64,000 nt of DNA from Nitrospirales bacterium (GCA_021604005.1 BQIV01000003.1:123910-187909), one strand, 5' to 3'; positions 36,022-44,558 are shown, counted from the first letter of the stretch. A program made the numbers and translations. Notes: generated by a model not told the origin, from the letters alone.

Positions 36022-36105
36022 CGCTTCCCTACGCTGGTATTACCCAGGTCAGGTATAAGGGTCGTCCAACTGCGTTGGACATCTCAGCGAAACGCTCCCC
36101 TAGCC
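36022..36105 (-). ncRNA. TPP riboswitch (THI element)
   Basis: Read on the minus strand the leader contains the conserved parts of the thiamin pyrophosphate aptamer: AGGGGAGCG..CGCTGAGATG, a variable hairpin (TCCAACGCAGTTGGA), ACCCTTATACCTGACCTGG, then GTAATACCAGCGTAGGGAA. The CTGAGA and ACCTGA/AATACCAGCG cores are diagnostic. The terminator at 35966-35999 follows, so bound TPP should cause premature termination of thiC-thi4. Confidence 0.95.
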
Positions 36106-36166
36106 TTGTAGGTGAGATGCTAGCGTTCAGGCCGGACCTTGTCAATGAGGCGAATGGGCGGGTGTG

Positions 36167-36595
36167 CTAATGCAGCGGATGTCTCCAGCGCAATCCAGGG
36201 AACCGGTTGTAGTCTTGGTCTGTTGTGATCCACTCACTTCCAGCCTCAATCGCGATGGCGGCGAGATAGGCATCAGGAACGAGGTTTCCTTTTACATGAG
36301 CTTCGCGACAGAGTCGCGAGAAGATTCCCCAATGTCGCGGGCCAGGTGAGATCGGAACGCAGGTCGGTTGAGATCTAATCGCATCAACAAATGCCAAAGC
36401 CGTGGGGAGTGGAGTCGGTTGGTTGAAGACTTTCGCGTGCGTGACAATTCTGAGAAACCCACTGAGCACAAGTTCGCTGATTCCAAAGGCAGTGTCGGAT
36501 TGAGTCCACTGGTGAAGCCAGGTGCGATACAATGTGTGATCCGGAGAATCTTCTCGATGTGCGTACACAAGAACATTGACGTCAACTAACTCCAT
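36167..36595 (-). CDS. PIN-domain toxin (VapC-like)
   Basis: The 142-residue PIN protein shows MELVDVNVLVYAHREDSPDH (first catalytic Asp), FGISELVLSGFLRIVTH (Glu), LVPDAYLAAIAIEAGSEWIT (second Asp), and TTDQDYNRFPGLRW (last acidic residues). It is the predicted ribonuclease toxin partner of the RHH antitoxin with which it overlaps by 14 bp. Members of this subgroup often have the D-x-N-x-L-x-Y start seen here. Confidence 0.87.
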   Translation of the reverse strand: MELVDVNVLVYAHREDSPDHTLYRTWLHQWTQSDTAFGISELVLSGFLRIVTHAKVFNQPTPLPTALAFVDAIRSQPTCVPISPGPRHWGIFSRLCREAHVKGNLVPDAYLAAIAIEAGSEWITTDQDYNRFPGLRWRHPLH

Positions 36596-36833
36596 TCTTA
36601 TCTTCCATAATATCTAAAAGATCAGCACTGTTATCCAGATCAACACCAGGTCGAAGTCCGCCACCTTTAAAGGTTGGAAGCTTTGCCCTCGCTGTTTTTG
36701 CGGACCGTTTGTTCATGGAAAGGAAGGTTCGTAAGGCGTCTTCGAGCAATGCCGTCAACGTGCACCCCGTCTTGGCCGCATGTTGTTTTGCCTCAGCCAA
36801 AAGTTGATCGTTCAGTCTCACTGTTGTCCTCAT
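36582..36833 (-). CDS. Ribbon-helix-helix antitoxin (VapB-like)
   Basis: The 83-residue protein starts MRTTVRLNDQLLAEAKQHAA and TGCTLTALLEDALRTFL, the strand-helix-helix pattern of RHH DNA-binding antitoxins. The acidic tail (VDLDNSADLLDIMED) should cover the toxin active site. Translation of the toxin begins inside its last codons. Promoter elements lie just upstream at 36841-36869. Confidence 0.85.
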   Translation of the reverse strand: MRTTVRLNDQLLAEAKQHAAKTGCTLTALLEDALRTFLSMNKRSAKTARAKLPTFKGGGLRPGVDLDNSADLLDIMEDKNGVS

Positions 36834-36840
36834 ACATCAA

Positions 36841-36869
36841 AACATATTCTATGTGCATCAATATGTCAA
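36841..36869 (-). promoter_or_regulatory. Sigma70-type promoter of the third toxin-antitoxin module
   Basis: On the minus strand TTGACA (36864-36869) is followed after 17 bp by TATGTT (36841-36846), only a few bases before the antitoxin start, so the transcript would be nearly leaderless. Confidence 0.5.
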
Positions 36870-36908
36870 TTGAAAGGTTTCTTAATTCTTTCCAGTTGGC
36901 CGTTCTTG

Positions 36909-37007
36909 GCCATTATAGCGAATCCCAAGAAGTCCCAATCGGTCAAATATGACTAACCCCATGTCATGCATCAGAAGGTTCTACCCGCTTGGATTCGCTA
37001 TAATGGC
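36909..37007. repeat. Imperfect long-spaced inverted repeat
   Basis: GCCATTATAGCGAATCCCAAG at 36909-36929 is the reverse complement, apart from one extra C, of CTTGGATTCGCTATAATGGC at 36988-37007, with 58 bp between the arms. The core TTGGATTCGCTATAAT also occurs once at 29634-29648. It may be a short mobile or hairpin element. Confidence 0.55.
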
Positions 37008-37649
37008 AGTGACCGCTATGGCGCACGCCGCGAACTCATCTGAGAGTACCCCCAAGGGATTCTGGCCACCCTGCTTCTTCCGGGCTTTTCTCGTCCTCTA
37101 TTCAATGTATTGGCTGAGTGGCCATTACGCACTGACTGAAGTCTTATTGAGACGCTGAAATTGTTCCGACTCTTCAAAAGACTCTCGGCCTTTTTTACGT
37201 GCACTTGGCATGTTTCATTATTCACGTTGGGCGTTTCATTTGACATTTCCCATCATGCCTTCCCTCTTACTCCACAGGTTTCTCATCTTCCATTTCTTCT
37301 CTAACGCGTGATACGAGAAAATGGGGGACACCTTTTGTATGTGAGGCGCATAGTTGCCGGCGTTGTCCGGCTGTTTGATGAGCCTCTATCCATCGTATCT
37401 TTATCGATACGATGTGTATCTAATCGTGAGTTCTCTTCGAGGTGATCTCATCGACACGGCTTTGTGGTACCTCGATTTGTCATGCCTAACTCGTTGAGTT
37501 CTCCACTATTTTGTTCCATTTGTTTTACCGTTTTATGGTATGGCACTCCCTTTGCTGGATTAAGTTTTTGCCTAGGCCGTACGCAACGAATTGGTACCGC
37601 GTGCGTACACACTAACTATCACAACCCTATATGTATCAAGGAGGATGAA
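37008..37649. other. Intergenic leader of the secreted protease gene
   Basis: No gene is supported in this ~640-bp stretch. A plus-strand frame at 36949-37158 starts inside the inverted repeat and has no ribosome-binding site. The open frame running into the protease from 37464 lacks a signal-peptide-like start. The direct inverted pair CGTATC/GATACG near 37396-37411 is the only local structure noticed. Confidence 0.4.
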
Positions 37650-38954
37650 ATGGATCACTTTTCTATGTCAACATTGTCTGTTGTGGTCGACACGGAGGTC
37701 GAACGGGGGACACGGTCCAGTCGTTTTGCGCCGGTGACCGCTTGGTTCTTGGCCGCATCATTGGCGCTCGTTCCCACGGTGAGCAGCGCCTTTTTATCGA
37801 CCGAAAACGGCGGATCAGGCCCGACTGGGAATGATTCGTCTATGGCCCCAGTCGTCTTGGAAAATGACGCTACGGCTGACCAAGATATGGCATTCAGCCA
37901 GGGTGTCACGCGCTATTGGACATCAGAGCGGCTGATGAATGCGCAAGTGCTTGATATGCCCGTTACCGACTTGACGGATATGGATAGTCAACAGTCGTTT
38001 GACGATATGACAGCCGTCACGCCGCAATCCCATGCCAGTGCCCGTGGCGAGGGAAAGGCGATTCCGAATCGCCGCTCCCGTTTGCATCAGCGATTGGATC
38101 GTGAGGCTTTGAAGGCACTCATCAAGGCTGCGAAAGACCGGACCGACGATGCCAATAGTACTCTCGATAACACGACGTTCGATCGCGGAACCGCGAACCT
38201 TGATTTTTCAAGTTCGCGTCTGGTGCCTCGAAGTGCTCGTACGGCCTACCCTTACCGTACCGTGGGCAAATTGTTTTTCTCCAAACCTGATGGGGACTAT
38301 GTTTGCTCCGCGTCCATTATCGGGAAGAGGTTGGTCCTGACTGCAGGGCATTGTGTCTATGGGAACCATGATGGGACAAAACAGTTCTGGCGTAACTTCC
38401 TGTTTGTCCCCGCATTCTATTATGGGCAAGCTCCCTACCAACAATGGTCATGGAGCTATGTGGTGATTCCTGGAAGTTGGGCCGCCAGTCCGAGCGTACC
38501 GAATCAGTCCGACTTTGCGATCATTGAGGCACGGGATCGTGTTGTGGGATCCTCCCTCACGCGCATTGGTGCATGGCTGGGGCACTTGGGGTGGCGTACC
38601 TATAGCCTTTCCAATAACCATGTCAAGCAGATGGGCTATCCCTGCAATTTAGATAGCTGCCAAGAGATGCATCAAGTGGACTCAGGCGATTATGTCAACA
38701 ATAGCCAAAACACCGTGGCCTACGGTTCCGATATGCGCGGTGGCGCCAGTGGAGGACCACAAGTCATGAATTTTGGCAATCCATCAGTTGGCCAGTTCTT
38801 AAGCCTTGGTCGAATGAATCAAGTGGTTGGGGTAAATTCCTACGGCCATGGCACGAATGTCTTCCTGAAGTATATTGGAAGTTCCACGTTAAATAGTGAA
38901 TTCGTCACGATATGGAACATGGCCTGCGCTCACAAGGTCGGAAACTGTTCGTAG
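37650..38954 (+). CDS. Secreted trypsin-like serine protease (V8/glutamyl endopeptidase-like S1)
   Basis: From the ATG at 37650, eight bases after AAGGAGG, the product has 434 residues: a signal-like region (FAPVTAWFLAASLALVPTVS, then SA), a propeptide with RYWTSERLMNAQVLDMP, and a catalytic domain from ~residue 190. The triad is visible as VLTAGHCVYGN (His), QSDFAIIEARD (Asp) and GSDMRGGASGGPQV (Ser). The oxyanion pattern GGASGGP resembles V8-type peptidases. A longer frame upstream is rejected because the good ribosome-binding site and signal fit only this ATG. Two small secreted-protein genes follow. Confidence 0.9.
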   Translation: MDHFSMSTLSVVVDTEVERGTRSSRFAPVTAWFLAASLALVPTVSSAFLSTENGGSGPTGNDSSMAPVVLENDATADQDMAFSQGVTRYWTSERLMNAQVLDMPVTDLTDMDSQQSFDDMTAVTPQSHASARGEGKAIPNRRSRLHQRLDREALKALIKAAKDRTDDANSTLDNTTFDRGTANLDFSSSRLVPRSARTAYPYRTVGKLFFSKPDGDYVCSASIIGKRLVLTAGHCVYGNHDGTKQFWRNFLFVPAFYYGQAPYQQWSWSYVVIPGSWAASPSVPNQSDFAIIEARDRVVGSSLTRIGAWLGHLGWRTYSLSNNHVKQMGYPCNLDSCQEMHQVDSGDYVNNSQNTVAYGSDMRGGASGGPQVMNFGNPSVGQFLSLGRMNQVVGVNSYGHGTNVFLKYIGSSTLNSEFVTIWNMACAHKVGNCS

Positions 38955-39023
38955 TAAAACACCATGACCTTTGGGGCCGCATGTTGAACGCAGGGTCACA
39001 AAGTGCAGTATGGTCCTGACTCC

Positions 39024-39054
39024 GGGGAGGGCGGGACAAGCAGCCGCCCTCCCC
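39024..39054 (+). terminator. Strong GC hairpin after the protease gene
   Basis: GGGGAGGGCGG and CCGCCCTCCCC form a perfect 11-bp stem around a 9-base loop, 70 bp after the protease stop. Only a short T-run (CCTTTTGG) follows, so it may terminate weakly or protect the transcript end. Confidence 0.6.
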
Positions 39055-39150
39055 GTGGGCCTTTTGGATGCGACCAATTCGCATGACAGGCGTCCCTAGG
39101 ACGCACACAACTAACCGCAGAGATATTCATATATGCTATAAGGAATCATC

Positions 39151-39450
39151 ATGAGATACTTCCCCTGGATCATCGGACTTGTGCTGGAATTGTGCAACGG
39201 ATGCGCAACGCAGGCGACTCTTCCGTCGGTTGCTAACGGTGTTTTTATCGACAATCCCACCCCACCTCAGGAGGAAGAGTATTGGACTCCAGACCGTATG
39301 AACGATGCGAAGCCTATGCCCTTGCCTCATGGATCCATCTCCGATGAGTCCAATGATGAGTCCATATCAGAGAAGGACGAACGAAAGAAGCAGGAGGCAA
39401 CACCCAGCCATCCAGGCTCCGAGCCAATATCGCCACAAGAGGAGAAATAA
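39151..39450 (+). CDS. Small putative lipoprotein with YWTPDRM motif
   Basis: The 99-residue protein has a short hydrophobic N-terminus ending LCNGCATQ, a possible lipobox, then a short segment EEEYWTPDRMNDAKPMPLP and a low-complexity Glu/Ser/Lys-rich tail. The YWTPDRMNDAKPM motif resembles the propeptide motif of the upstream protease (YWTSERLMNAQVLDM). The stop lies 1 bp before the GTG of the next gene, so the two are co-translated. The function is unknown; a role with the protease is inferred from motif and position. Confidence 0.6.
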   Translation: MRYFPWIIGLVLELCNGCATQATLPSVANGVFIDNPTPPQEEEYWTPDRMNDAKPMPLPHGSISDESNDESISEKDERKKQEATPSHPGSEPISPQEEK

Positions 39451-39451
39451 C

Positions 39452-40369
39452 GTGCGTGGCACGTTGTGCATACGCATAGACACCGTCTGTCCGGCTGCAC
39501 TCGCAGTCGACTCTCACCACAAGAAGGTCCATGGGTTTTTTGACGAGTCTAGCCGCATTGTGGTGTTTCTTATTATTCTGCTGCTTTGTGCAGGATTCGG
39601 CCAATACGTACATGGAGCTGATTTTGACCACTCTGCAAATGTAGTCACTCCTGTTCATCCGTCGCAATCTCGCATGCAAGAGTTGCAACCCCATATCAAT
39701 AGCGAAGAGGATATTCATCTCAACGTGGTCAATCGTCCACTCACCGCTGTGTTGTCAATGATTCAGTCTCGGAGCGGAATTAAGCTGGAACTCATGCCGG
39801 GCTTTGACTCTCAACGTATTACACGCAACATCCGAGCGAGTACGTGGACTCAGGTCGTGCGGGACTTGTTGCGTGGATTTGATCGGGTAGAACAATATGA
39901 CCACACGCACCGGTTGACGCATGTGATCGTGGCTAGTCATGGGCCGAACCTGTCAGCTTCAATGGACGGTCGGGTTGATCTCTCTGAGAACTCTGATCGG
40001 CGAGCCCAGGATGTTCGATTCCATTCCAGCTTGTCCCAGCCAACCGGAGGTAGCACCGATCTGGATCGGTCGGTCATGGCTCCCTATCATATGCAAGATC
40101 TCCGTACACACTCTAATCCCACGGTTCGTACTCGCGCGATTCGTTCCCTATCTCAAGAAGGCAACCTCGACCAAGCGATTGAAGCTCTGTCTCTCGGACT
40201 GTTGGATCCAGATCCAAATGTGCAGAGCGACGTCCTGGATTATTTGATTGATTTGGGTTTTGAACACGAATCCCTCGAAGACCTCACAACCCTTGTTGAC
40301 TTGGGCGATCAGGCGGGGGTAAGAGCGCATCTTACCGAAGGTATGGGGGCAAATCCTTTGTTGAATTAA
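39452..40369 (+). CDS. Exported protein with STN-like and HEAT-like domains
   Basis: From the GTG at 39452, behind GAGGAG, the 305-residue product has an internal hydrophobic segment (VVFLIILLLCAGFGQYVHGA) serving as signal or anchor. It is followed by a secretin/TonB short-N-terminal-like domain (INSEEDIHLNVVNRPLTAVL, GIKLELMPGFDSQRITRNIR) and a C-terminal HEAT-like pair (NPTVRTRAIRSLSQEGNLDQ, DPNVQSDVLDYLIDL). STN domains occur in secretins and TonB receptors. It directly follows the small lipoprotein gene. Its role, perhaps in protease export or sensing, is inference. Confidence 0.65.
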   Translation: MRGTLCIRIDTVCPAALAVDSHHKKVHGFFDESSRIVVFLIILLLCAGFGQYVHGADFDHSANVVTPVHPSQSRMQELQPHINSEEDIHLNVVNRPLTAVLSMIQSRSGIKLELMPGFDSQRITRNIRASTWTQVVRDLLRGFDRVEQYDHTHRLTHVIVASHGPNLSASMDGRVDLSENSDRRAQDVRFHSSLSQPTGGSTDLDRSVMAPYHMQDLRTHSNPTVRTRAIRSLSQEGNLDQAIEALSLGLLDPDPNVQSDVLDYLIDLGFEHESLEDLTTLVDLGDQAGVRAHLTEGMGANPLLN

Positions 40370-40559
40370 AAAAGCATGAGTGCAACACCTGGGTCTTTGT
40401 CTGGCCTGTCCACTCCGCATCGAGTATCCCGGAGATAATGTATCACATTCGGGGTCAGACATGTGTCTAGATATAATAAGCTGAATAGTGAACGTTCTCG
40501 TGCGGTTTAGGGGCTTTGACGATTAATAAGTGTCGATTGGTTGAGGATCTGAGACATAG

Positions 40560-40699
40560 GGGCATCCCTGAAAACTGTCCTTTTCCGCGATGGCGGCGTC
40601 AGCCGCGTGCTCAAATCCTCATGTATTCTCCATACACTGCGGTTCTGCGCGCGCGGCTTCCTTGCCCTCACACAAAAATCCTGGTTTTTAGAGGTGCCC
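40560..40699 (+). mobile_element. MITE-like element, copy 2
   Basis: The 140-bp element starts GGGCATCCCTGAAAAC (degraded) and ends GGTTTTTAGAGGTGCCC. It is flanked by a perfect 4-bp direct repeat, ATAG, at 40556-40559 and 40700-40703. The interior is nearly identical to copies 3 and 4, including the GCGGCGTCAGCCGC hairpin. Confidence 0.9.
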
Positions 40700-40710
40700 A
40701 TAGGTCGACG

Positions 40711-40743
40711 TGGAGCCCTGTCATTGGTATGCAGGGCTCCACG
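40711..40743. terminator. Hairpin between convergent genes
   Basis: CGTGGAGCCCTG and CAGGGCTCCACG form a perfect 12-bp inverted repeat around a short loop just beyond the MITE copy and before the metzincin gene stop. It lacks a long T-run, but its position between convergent genes fits a terminator. Confidence 0.6.
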
Positions 40744-40765
40744 TCTGGTTTATCCTGACTTTGAC

Positions 40766-41866
40766 TTACTGGACACGAATCGGGATGTACGCGCGGTTGT
40801 TTGAACCGCTGACCTCACTAATGTCATTGTCTTCATCGACAATAATCCCCATCCAGTAATGTTGGCCGGCGTTGAGGTAATTCGGAATGATGGCCGAAAC
40901 CGTGGTGGTGTACACATCTGCCGGATGGATCGATCCAAACGATCCGCCTCCGATGCGCGTATCGCCATAGCTAATATAGTCGTTGGTCGAAATGTAGATC
41001 CCATAGGTGACGTTTGAGTGCGTCTGTTTGCCATTATTTTCGATTGTAAACTCTGGCCTGACGACATTTCCCCGTGTCACGCGATACCCTGGTTCCCCCG
41101 CAATCGTGATTCCCTGCAAGGTTCCAGTATTGGTGCTGTTTCGTACACGCACGCGACCATGGCTCGAATATTCACCGCTGGCACCGGTTCGCCGCCAATG
41201 TGATGCCGATACGTCATTAAAGCTCGAACCTTGTGAGCCGTAGAGAACTCCTGCGCCATGGGAGGCATCTTCGCCAAAATAAGTCCTGGCGGTATTACCA
41301 TTGGTATGATGGTGACGCCAGGAGTCGCCCATGACATTGTATTCCCAATTGACATGCATGAGGCCCAGATAGTGACCGGCTTCATGCACAATAACCGCAT
41401 CGATCGGTCTTCTGGTCCCGGTATAGGCAAAGTTTGAGCTTTTATTCTGTGACGTAGTCCATGAGCGTCCGGTTGAATCCAATACGATATCAACTTCGTC
41501 GAGTCCGTAATGCCATCCGAACAGCCAATAGCAGTGGTAGCGCATGCGGGCTTCTCCTGGAGGAGAAATGCTTGCGGCCCACACTTCGTTTTGTCCATTG
41601 CCGCTTCCCACACCTCCCGATTCGGTTGTGTGATTAATAGAAAACGGCGAGGGATTGGTATTAGTAATATTGATTCCGCGTTGTGCGGATTGCAAGACAC
41701 TGCCAGACGGGAAGCTTCCCGTGTTAATTCTTGCCGAGGTGGAATTCCCGCCCCAACGAATTTTCTTGCCGCTATCGCCGTTACATTCCAACCATGATGC
41801 GGCCATGGCTGAATTGGAACAGATTGCCATGATGGCGAGAGTGAGTAGAGATTTTGTGATAGTCAT
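40766..41866 (-). CDS. Secreted metzincin-type zinc metalloprotease with C-terminal CARDB-like domain
   Basis: The 366-residue protein has a signal peptide (SLLTLAIMAICSNSAMAA) and the zinc motif VIVHEAGHYLGLMHVNWEYN, with the HExxHxxGxxH pattern, followed by the Met-turn YNVMGDSW. This places it among metzincins such as matrixins. The C-terminal ~110 residues (VRPEFTIENNGKQTHSNVTY, ISEVSGSNNRAYIPIRV) look like a CARDB-type beta-sandwich. Its start overlaps the upstream exported-protein gene by one base, so the two are coupled. The substrate is unknown. Confidence 0.88.
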   Translation of the reverse strand: MTITKSLLTLAIMAICSNSAMAASWLECNGDSGKKIRWGGNSTSARINTGSFPSGSVLQSAQRGINITNTNPSPFSINHTTESGGVGSGNGQNEVWAASISPPGEARMRYHCYWLFGWHYGLDEVDIVLDSTGRSWTTSQNKSSNFAYTGTRRPIDAVIVHEAGHYLGLMHVNWEYNVMGDSWRHHHTNGNTARTYFGEDASHGAGVLYGSQGSSFNDVSASHWRRTGASGEYSSHGRVRVRNSTNTGTLQGITIAGEPGYRVTRGNVVRPEFTIENNGKQTHSNVTYGIYISTNDYISYGDTRIGGGSFGSIHPADVYTTTVSAIIPNYLNAGQHYWMGIIVDEDNDISEVSGSNNRAYIPIRVQ

Positions 41867-42825
41867 TATTCCTGTTCCTCCTTTGCACGGATATCGTAGC
41901 GTTCTTCATTGCTGATTTTGGGTGATACTACTCGTTCGGCTTCCAACGGCATGAGGCGTGGATCTGGAACCGTAAATCGTTCCTTGGGATTGACCATGGC
42001 GATCGGGATGCGAGGCGTTCCCACTCGCTCACTCCATTCCCGAATGCCTTCGATGAAGCGATCGAGAGACAACGGTGCATCGTAGGTGGTCATCGCCGAG
42101 GCTTCAGCGTTTTCGGTCAAATCCTTTCGAGCGGGATCCATTTGTACGCCGTACTTGACGACGGAATACTTGGGGGCTTCTTGTTCATATCGTGCGCGAA
42201 GCTCTTTCAGGCTTTGAGAACTCCTCCGTTGCAGCATATCCAGTTGCTTCCGTATTTCAGGTCGTTGCAGCAACGTATCAAACGAGGGCCGCGGGACTTC
42301 CATGACATTCAGGTCAAAACGCGGCTTGCCTCCGATACGTAAGGCCTTTCGGACATCCACGACCGGTACGCCCCACGCATTAAACACTTGATTCTCATGG
42401 ACGCGAAAGCGACCCTCAACACATTCGACAAGAGGGCAATCGGTTTCCTTGCCACCTTTAACGAACAATACATCGGTTTGACCGCGTGCAAAGGCCGGCG
42501 CGGACGTGACCAAATACATACCTCCTTGCCCATCCGAGCCACCGGGAATGCGCAACGTTAATCGTTCGTCAGGAGTTTTCCCTCTCAGCGTCTCCATGAT
42601 CTGGTAGGTGACAAACGTGTGAGGAATCCCTTTCGGTTGTTCCTTGGTGGGCTCCGAGTTTTTATAGACAATACTGGTCACTCGACCATACACGATGAGA
42701 CTCGACTCGCCGACTAATGATTTAAGCCTGTGCTCTACGGTGTCGTTGGGACTGTGTGCCCATGCCGTGAAACTTGAAGTCGTCAAGGCGAGACACGTTA
42801 GGGCTGCAACCATTGTGCGTTTCAT
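41866..42825 (-). CDS. Exported protein of unknown function, NTR/OB-like N-terminal region
   Basis: The 319-residue protein has a signal peptide (AALTCLALTTSSFTAWAHS). Residues ~40-150 (ESSLIVYGRVTSIVYKN, FVTYQIMETLRGKTPDERLT, GGMYLVTSAPAFARGQTDVL) have the strand order of bacterial NTR/TIMP-like OB domains: a glycine-rich first strand, a transport-of-theme strand ending in a KG-like turn, and a closing G-x-T/D-V-L-F strand. The C-terminal part is charged and of unknown fold. It is the first gene of a two-gene unit with the metzincin protease. The NTR assignment is tentative. Confidence 0.6.
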   Translation of the reverse strand: MKRTMVAALTCLALTTSSFTAWAHSPNDTVEHRLKSLVGESSLIVYGRVTSIVYKNSEPTKEQPKGIPHTFVTYQIMETLRGKTPDERLTLRIPGGSDGQGGMYLVTSAPAFARGQTDVLFVKGGKETDCPLVECVEGRFRVHENQVFNAWGVPVVDVRKALRIGGKPRFDLNVMEVPRPSFDTLLQRPEIRKQLDMLQRRSSQSLKELRARYEQEAPKYSVVKYGVQMDPARKDLTENAEASAMTTYDAPLSLDRFIEGIREWSERVGTPRIPIAMVNPKERFTVPDPRLMPLEAERVVSPKISNEERYDIRAKEEQE

Positions 42826-43410
42826 GTGAATACCTCTTGTTCATAATAGTGAATACAGATTAAACAACAGCATTTTGAGCATAATTTATGGTGAAATTGG
42901 CATGGTCAACTCCTTCCTTCTCTTTTCCTTGCTGATGAATGTTATTAGACTGCTCGTCTGTATTGCATGTATATCTTTTGCGATGCGCTATCGGGATTGA
43001 GTCCTTGGATAGCAATAGGAATGCCAATGCGGATGTGTGATTCGTTCATTCTATTTAATGAAAGAAATTACGATGAATATCAGTGGGTTACGTGATGACT
43101 GCGACGAATGACATGAGAGAACAAAAGAGCGCGAGGCGAGATCGGGTTCAGCGCGTATGGATCGAATGAGATACATGGTGTATCTGTACAGATAACAGGC
43201 TTTATTATAGGGTCAGACTCGAAAATGTAATTTTAAATACTTCATTTTTCTATCATGGTTTGGGAAGTACGGTAGGTGGTTGGCAAAGGATGAATCCCGA
43301 TCAAGACATTACCATTTGGTCATCTCGTTGACTCTCGTTTCGTCAAAGCCGTAAACCTCAGCCAGTCGTTTGCACACAGATTATTCCACTATTACAAGGA
43401 GGGAAAAGCT
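42826..43410. other. Intergenic region between metalloprotease unit and PEP-CTERM gene
   Basis: The ~585-bp region between divergent units is AT-rich near 42840-43010 and 43200-43260 and must contain both promoters. I found no gene, repeat copy or confident promoter. CAAGGAGGG at 43398 is the ribosome-binding site of the next gene. Confidence 0.45.
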
Positions 43411-44247
43411 ATGACGATTAGGCTGAGTTCTCTGAATCTGCTACTGACATTTCTTCTGTTGTGTGCTGGTCATCTCTATGCCATGCCGTTCCTGCCGGAT
43501 TTTAATAGCGCGACATTTCTTCCTGGCGCCCCTGTGAACAATCCCTACTTCCCATTAGTCACCGGTATCAGTCGAACATATGAAGGTCAGCGTGAGGATG
43601 ATGGCGAGATTGTTACCGAAGGGTTCACGTTAGCCAATTTAGGGCCTGGTCCCACGATACTCGGTGTGGAAACCACCGTGCAGCGCGATCGCGCCTTTGA
43701 AGATGGTGTGATTCTAGAAGATACGTTTGACTATTATGCTCAAGATACGTCTGGCAATGTCTGGTACTTTGGTGAAGACGTGATCAACTTTGTGTATGAC
43801 GACGATGGCAATTTGATTGAAACCAATAGTTCAAGTTCATGGCGAGGTGGGGTCAATGATGCACGTCCAGGATTTATTATGCCCGCCGAACTCATTCCCG
43901 GTTTTCATTATCGGCAAGAGTTCGCACCAATCGATGCTGCGGTAGACGAGGCCACGATATTTTCTCTCGGCAATACGATTTCACTCGGTGTTGGTCAATT
44001 TACGAATGTTCTGCAAGTTTTGGAGCAAAACGAGTTGGAAGCAACCGCAAGGGAGTTTAAGTACTATGCGCTTGGTGAAGGCTTGATCTTGGTCGAAGAA
44101 GGACTGAATTTTCGCTTTGAAGATCCTGAAATTCGTGTAGAACTGGTTTCCTCTGTTCCGGAACCGACTTCGGTGCTATTGCTGGGATCGGGCATGATCG
44201 GCATTGTGGCGTGGCGATATCGAACTCGCCATCGGTCTTCAAGTTAA
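43411..44247 (+). CDS. PEP-CTERM sorted exported protein
   Basis: The 278-residue protein has a signal peptide (LLLTFLLLCAGHLYAMPF), a beta-rich body (ARPGFIMPAELIPGFHYRQE, GVGQFTNVLQVLEQNELEAT) and a C-terminal PEP-CTERM signal: VPEPTSVLLLGSGMIGIVAW, then a basic tail RYRTRHR. Such proteins are processed by an exosortase and sent to the cell surface, often with exopolysaccharide. No exosortase gene is in the window. The downstream GT61 and methyltransferase genes are consistent with a surface polysaccharide context. Confidence 0.85.
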   Translation: MTIRLSSLNLLLTFLLLCAGHLYAMPFLPDFNSATFLPGAPVNNPYFPLVTGISRTYEGQREDDGEIVTEGFTLANLGPGPTILGVETTVQRDRAFEDGVILEDTFDYYAQDTSGNVWYFGEDVINFVYDDDGNLIETNSSSSWRGGVNDARPGFIMPAELIPGFHYRQEFAPIDAAVDEATIFSLGNTISLGVGQFTNVLQVLEQNELEATAREFKYYALGEGLILVEEGLNFRFEDPEIRVELVSSVPEPTSVLLLGSGMIGIVAWRYRTRHRSSS

Positions 44248-44274
44248 ACCTCGCGGATGTGCGACGGTTGCAAC

Positions 44275-44308
44275 AGAGGCCTTATCTCTGCAATGAGGTA
44301 AGGCCTCT
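44275..44308 (+). terminator. Rho-independent-type terminator after the PEP-CTERM gene
   Basis: AGAGGCCTTATCTC and GAGGTAAGGCCTCT form a near-perfect 14-bp stem with a short loop, followed by TGCTTTGCATTTCTT. It begins ~28 bp after the PEP-CTERM stop. Confidence 0.75.
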
Positions 44309-44558
44309 TGCTTTGCATTTCTTCTTCACGTTTGGTCAATCGAAAAGAACCGTTTGTCGGTTCTGCTACTGATGTTCCCTAATCATGATGGAGTCCTATC
44401 TATTATTACCACTCGGTAATCCTCCAGTCAGTTTGTTGTGATCTTTGATTGCTACGTTCTCCCCACGACAGAGTAAGAGGTTTGGCCGCTTGCTTGGTTT
44501 TCTAACAGGCGCATGCGAGGCGTTAGTTTTCAGCGCGCACAACGAGAGGGGAACACTG

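Larger units (their letters stand above)
40370..40765. other. Intergenic region between convergent protease loci, containing a MITE copy
   Basis: The stretch between the STN/HEAT gene (plus) and the metzincin gene (minus) is occupied mainly by the element at 40560-40699. Open frames crossing it (40507-40804 on either strand) are read-through of the element's interior and are not genes. A GGAGCCCTG/CAGGGCTCC inverted repeat at 40711-40743 may be the terminator of the convergent genes. Confidence 0.6.

Noticed and set aside
36949..37158. 69-residue frame with a hydrophobic N-terminus
   Set aside because: It starts in the inverted repeat, has no ribosome-binding site and no recognisable family.
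40507..40804. Open frames across MITE copy 2
   Set aside because: The same peptides recur at the other copies and are read-through of the element.
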